From Nitrososphaerota archaeon (GTDB taxonomy: Archaea; Thermoproteota; Nitrososphaeria; Nitrososphaerales; Nitrososphaeraceae): a DNA stretch of 6,246 nt. The stretch is from assembly GCA_005877345.1 (NCBI GenBank), contig VBPR01000017.1:1-6246 (forward strand), read 5' to 3'. The position numbers were made by a program, and so were the translations under genes. Position 1 is the first letter of the stretch; every line of letters begins with the position of its first letter. Of the stretch, positions 5,173 to 6,246 are shown piece after piece. The notes beneath the pieces are model-generated. The model was not told where the DNA came from and did no database searches. It saw only the letters and a list, made by a program, of their open reading frames with translations.

Positions 5173-5572
5173 TATTCAAAATATGCCAGAAGGTTCTGTA
5201 TGAAGCAATTGTTATCCAACTATCATTATCTTCAGGACAATTCTTCTTCTTTCGTTGAACAAATTTAATTGAATCTGTAAGCAATGTGTACATGTAACTA
5301 TAATAAGTACTCATCACTTCATCACTTCAATAATTTATTTCTAAACTATTGGTTTAGAGATTTTGTTATGAAAAAAATTGGTTATTTATTTCGTTCCTCA
5401 CCTAGTGACTCTTTTTATTAAGAAAAGATTCATCAGATTTAGCCGATGTGCTCCTTGAAACCATAATGGAGTTTAGGAATCCTAAAAAGCGATACTAAAC
5501 TTGCAGTATCATAAAATATCACCATTATTCTGCTTCAATTCACATATAATCTTACACCGAAGATAATGGTCT
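5173..5572. other. Gap without a convincing gene
   Basis: The stretch is AT-rich. It holds a stem-loop at 5338-5360 (TCTAAAC/GTTTAGA core, loop TATTG) followed by TTTTG, and a direct duplication of ATCACTTC at 5313-5328. At 5409-5498 (+) an open run of 29 codons encodes a helix-like string (DLADVLLETIMEFRNPKKRY) ending in TAA, but it has no start codon. On the minus strand at 5511-5577, 22 codons may be the frame-shifted tail of the receiver gene. None of these is strong. Confidence 0.4.
5338..5360 (+). terminator. Stem-loop, possible terminator after the VOC gene
   Basis: A stem centred on TCTAAAC/GTTTAGA, extended by one wobble and one A-T pair, encloses TATTG and is followed by TTTTG. It lies 165 bases after the VOC stop, which is far for a terminator, and it could equally be unrelated. 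Confidence 0.25.
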
Positions 5573-5839
5573 TCATGCAGTAATTAGTATTGTTCTCACA
5601 AACTGATTCAAATCTTTCATCTTTTTTAATAATCCCATGCCCTTCAATCCAGGCATTTTGGAATCACATCTTACAATTGCATAAGTATGATCATTGACAA
5701 GAAAATGCTCAAGTGCTAAAATTGGATCTGTAAAAGTAAGTGTTCTAATTCGTGCAGTACTGCGTAAAGCCCCTTGAAAAAGTGTAGTGATATCTTTATC
5801 ATCGTCTACGATACCGACGATCCTACTATTAGTAGACAC
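5573..5839 (-). pseudogene. Response-regulator receiver domain, truncated
   Basis: The frame starts at GTG (5837-5839; no ATG near) and gives 88 residues, against about 120 for a complete receiver. Seen in order: strand 1 with the acidic cluster IVDDDKD (Asp12-14), the phospho-acceptor Asp59 in IVRCDSKMPGLKG, helix 3 LLKKMKD, and strand 4 ending TILITA with the conserved Thr87. It stops there, so strand 5 with the invariant lysine and helices 4 and 5 are missing. Without the lysine and the output face, normal signalling is unlikely. Just past the stop, another minus-strand frame (5577-5512) offers 22 codons beginning HEDHYLRCKII that could be a degenerate tail, pointing to a frameshift. Thaumarchaea often carry stand-alone receivers of this kind. 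The domain call is firm, the pseudogene call less so. Confidence 0.65.
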
Positions 5840-5939
5840 TAGTCTGACACTTCCAGTAGCCTAAACACCTGATTCACCAGATTTTTTGTTAAAGGTTATT
5901 ATACTAATTTAGTTTTTTTATTTTCTAACGTGAAAAGTA

Positions 5940-6004
5940 CACCAGTGGGATTAGAGCCGTACGCGATAACGGACGAAAATAATCCCACCAGCGAACGTAT
6001 GGTG
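5940..6004. repeat. Hairpin 1 of a three-member array
   Basis: GTGGGATTA (5945-5953) pairs perfectly with TAATCCCAC (5980-5988). CCGT (5957-5960) and ACGG (5969-5972) can pair inside the loop, and CACCA (5940-5944) can pair with TGGTG (6000-6004) outside it across a one-sided bulge. The 3' arm ends CCCACCAG, as in hairpin 2. It could be part of a structured RNA or a repeated palindromic element. Confidence 0.5.
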
Positions 6005-6058
6005 ATTTCAGACCCTCTACGTCATTCATTCATTGGCAATAAAATTTAAATAAATTTA

Positions 6059-6106
6059 CTGGTGGGACCATCGGACAAAGAGCATTATGAGTGCAGGCCC
6101 CACCAG
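6059..6106. repeat. Hairpin 2 of the array
   Basis: CTGGTGGGACC (6059-6069) pairs with GGCCCCACCAG (6096-6106), with one A-C mismatch in eleven positions. GCATT/AGTGC at 6082-6094 can form a small inner stem. The outer part of both arms matches hairpin 1, while the inner part differs in both arms (GATTA/TAATC becomes GACC/GGCC), as expected if pairing rather than sequence is kept. Confidence 0.5.
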
Positions 6107-6158
6107 CAGTGAATAGTCTGATTAGATATGCTCATTAAAGTATAAAATAATTTTAGTA

Positions 6159-6208
6159 ATTACCGGCGAGACTGAAGCCACTCGATAGTCCCGACCGGAC
6201 CCAGTAAT
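6159..6208. repeat. Hairpin 3 of the array
   Basis: CCGGCGAGACT (6163-6173) pairs with AGTCCCGACCGG (6187-6198), with one A-C mismatch and one bulged A. ATTAC (6159-6163) can also pair with GTAAT (6204-6208) outside a one-sided bulge. The 3' arm CCCGACCGG resembles CCCACCAG of hairpins 1 and 2 with one extra base, so the three look related. Confidence 0.45.
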
Positions 6209-6246
6209 ATCGGCGCTTAGAGTTAATGGAATTCGAGTTAGCGATA

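Larger units (their letters stand above)
5840..6246. other. Structured non-coding region at the right edge
   Basis: About 400 bases without a convincing gene. From 5940 on, local G+C rises against the AT-rich background and three hairpins with related arm sequences follow each other (see the repeat entries). At the very edge TATCG (6208-6212) can pair with CGATA (6242-6246), so a fourth stem may run up to or past the window end. No tRNA, 5S rRNA, RNase P or SRP signature was recognised. Confidence 0.45.

Noticed and set aside
5313..5328. Tandem duplication ATCACTTC x2
   Set aside because: Only two copies of eight bases in AT-rich DNA; no function is suggested by its position.
5409..5498. Plus-strand run of 29 codons ending DLADVLLETIMEFRNPKKRY
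   Set aside because: It looks helix-like but is too short, has no start and no recognised family. It is noted only within the gap entry.
5930..6049. GTG-initiated plus-strand ORF of 39 codons across hairpin 1
   Set aside because: It is short, recognised by no family, has no ribosome binding site, and coincides with strong secondary structure that explains its atypical composition better than coding does.
5940..6208. CRISPR array
   Set aside because: The three elements are imperfect hairpins of different sequence and spacing (117 and 104 bases between starts). They are not identical short direct repeats with uniform spacers, and no cas gene is present.
5840..6246. RNase P RNA, SRP RNA, 5S rRNA or C/D-box RNA
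   Set aside because: I could not find the conserved strings of these RNAs (for example GAGGAAAGTCC or paired C/D boxes) on either strand.

Overview
The window looks like chromosomal DNA of an AT-rich archaeon, most likely an ammonia-oxidising thaumarchaeon of the Nitrososphaera/Nitrosocosmicus type. This is an inference. It rests on four things: A/T-rich TATA-like boxes centred about 27 bases upstream of several start codons (leaderless archaeal promoters), a CHRD-domain protein, a PPOX-class flavin/F420-type oxidoreductase, and a receiver-only response regulator. No rRNA or other marker gene is present to confirm the taxon.

Layout, left to right. 1-185 (+) is the 3' end of a CHRD-domain protein. 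186-480 is non-coding, with a GC-rich hairpin at 261-291. 481-1644 (-) holds a two-gene unit: an alpha/beta hydrolase of the haloalkane dehalogenase/epoxide hydrolase type, broken by a frameshift that probably includes a small deletion, followed by an intact small protein of unknown function. Divergent from it at 1733-2389 (+) is a ribbon-helix-helix (RHH) regulator with an unusual C-terminal domain. Two copies of one perfect 14-base palindrome lie in the shared promoter region, one beside each inferred promoter, which suggests an autoregulated sensor/hydrolase switch. 2390-2779 has no intact gene, but 2433-2570 (-) encodes a recognisable C-terminal scrap of an Mrr-type restriction endonuclease. 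2780-3793 (-) is a SAM-dependent O-methyltransferase. 3904-4056 (-) is an unrecognised coding-like fragment. 4090-4536 (-) is a PPOX/F420-type oxidoreductase, divergent from a VOC (glyoxalase-fold) protein at 4762-5172 (+). 5173-5572 has no convincing gene. 5573-5839 (-) is a response-regulator receiver domain cut off after its fourth beta strand. 5840-6246 has no convincing gene but carries at least three related, GC-rich hairpins.

The intact genes are mostly enzymes of small-molecule modification (hydrolase, O-methyltransferase, flavin/F420-type oxidoreductase, VOC protein), with one local transcription factor and no transposase. The many broken or partial genes (hydrolase, Mrr, receiver, orphan fragment) suggest an accessory region in decay. 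The two features most worth a second look are the twin-palindrome divergent promoter at 1644-1733 and the hairpin array at 5940-6208.
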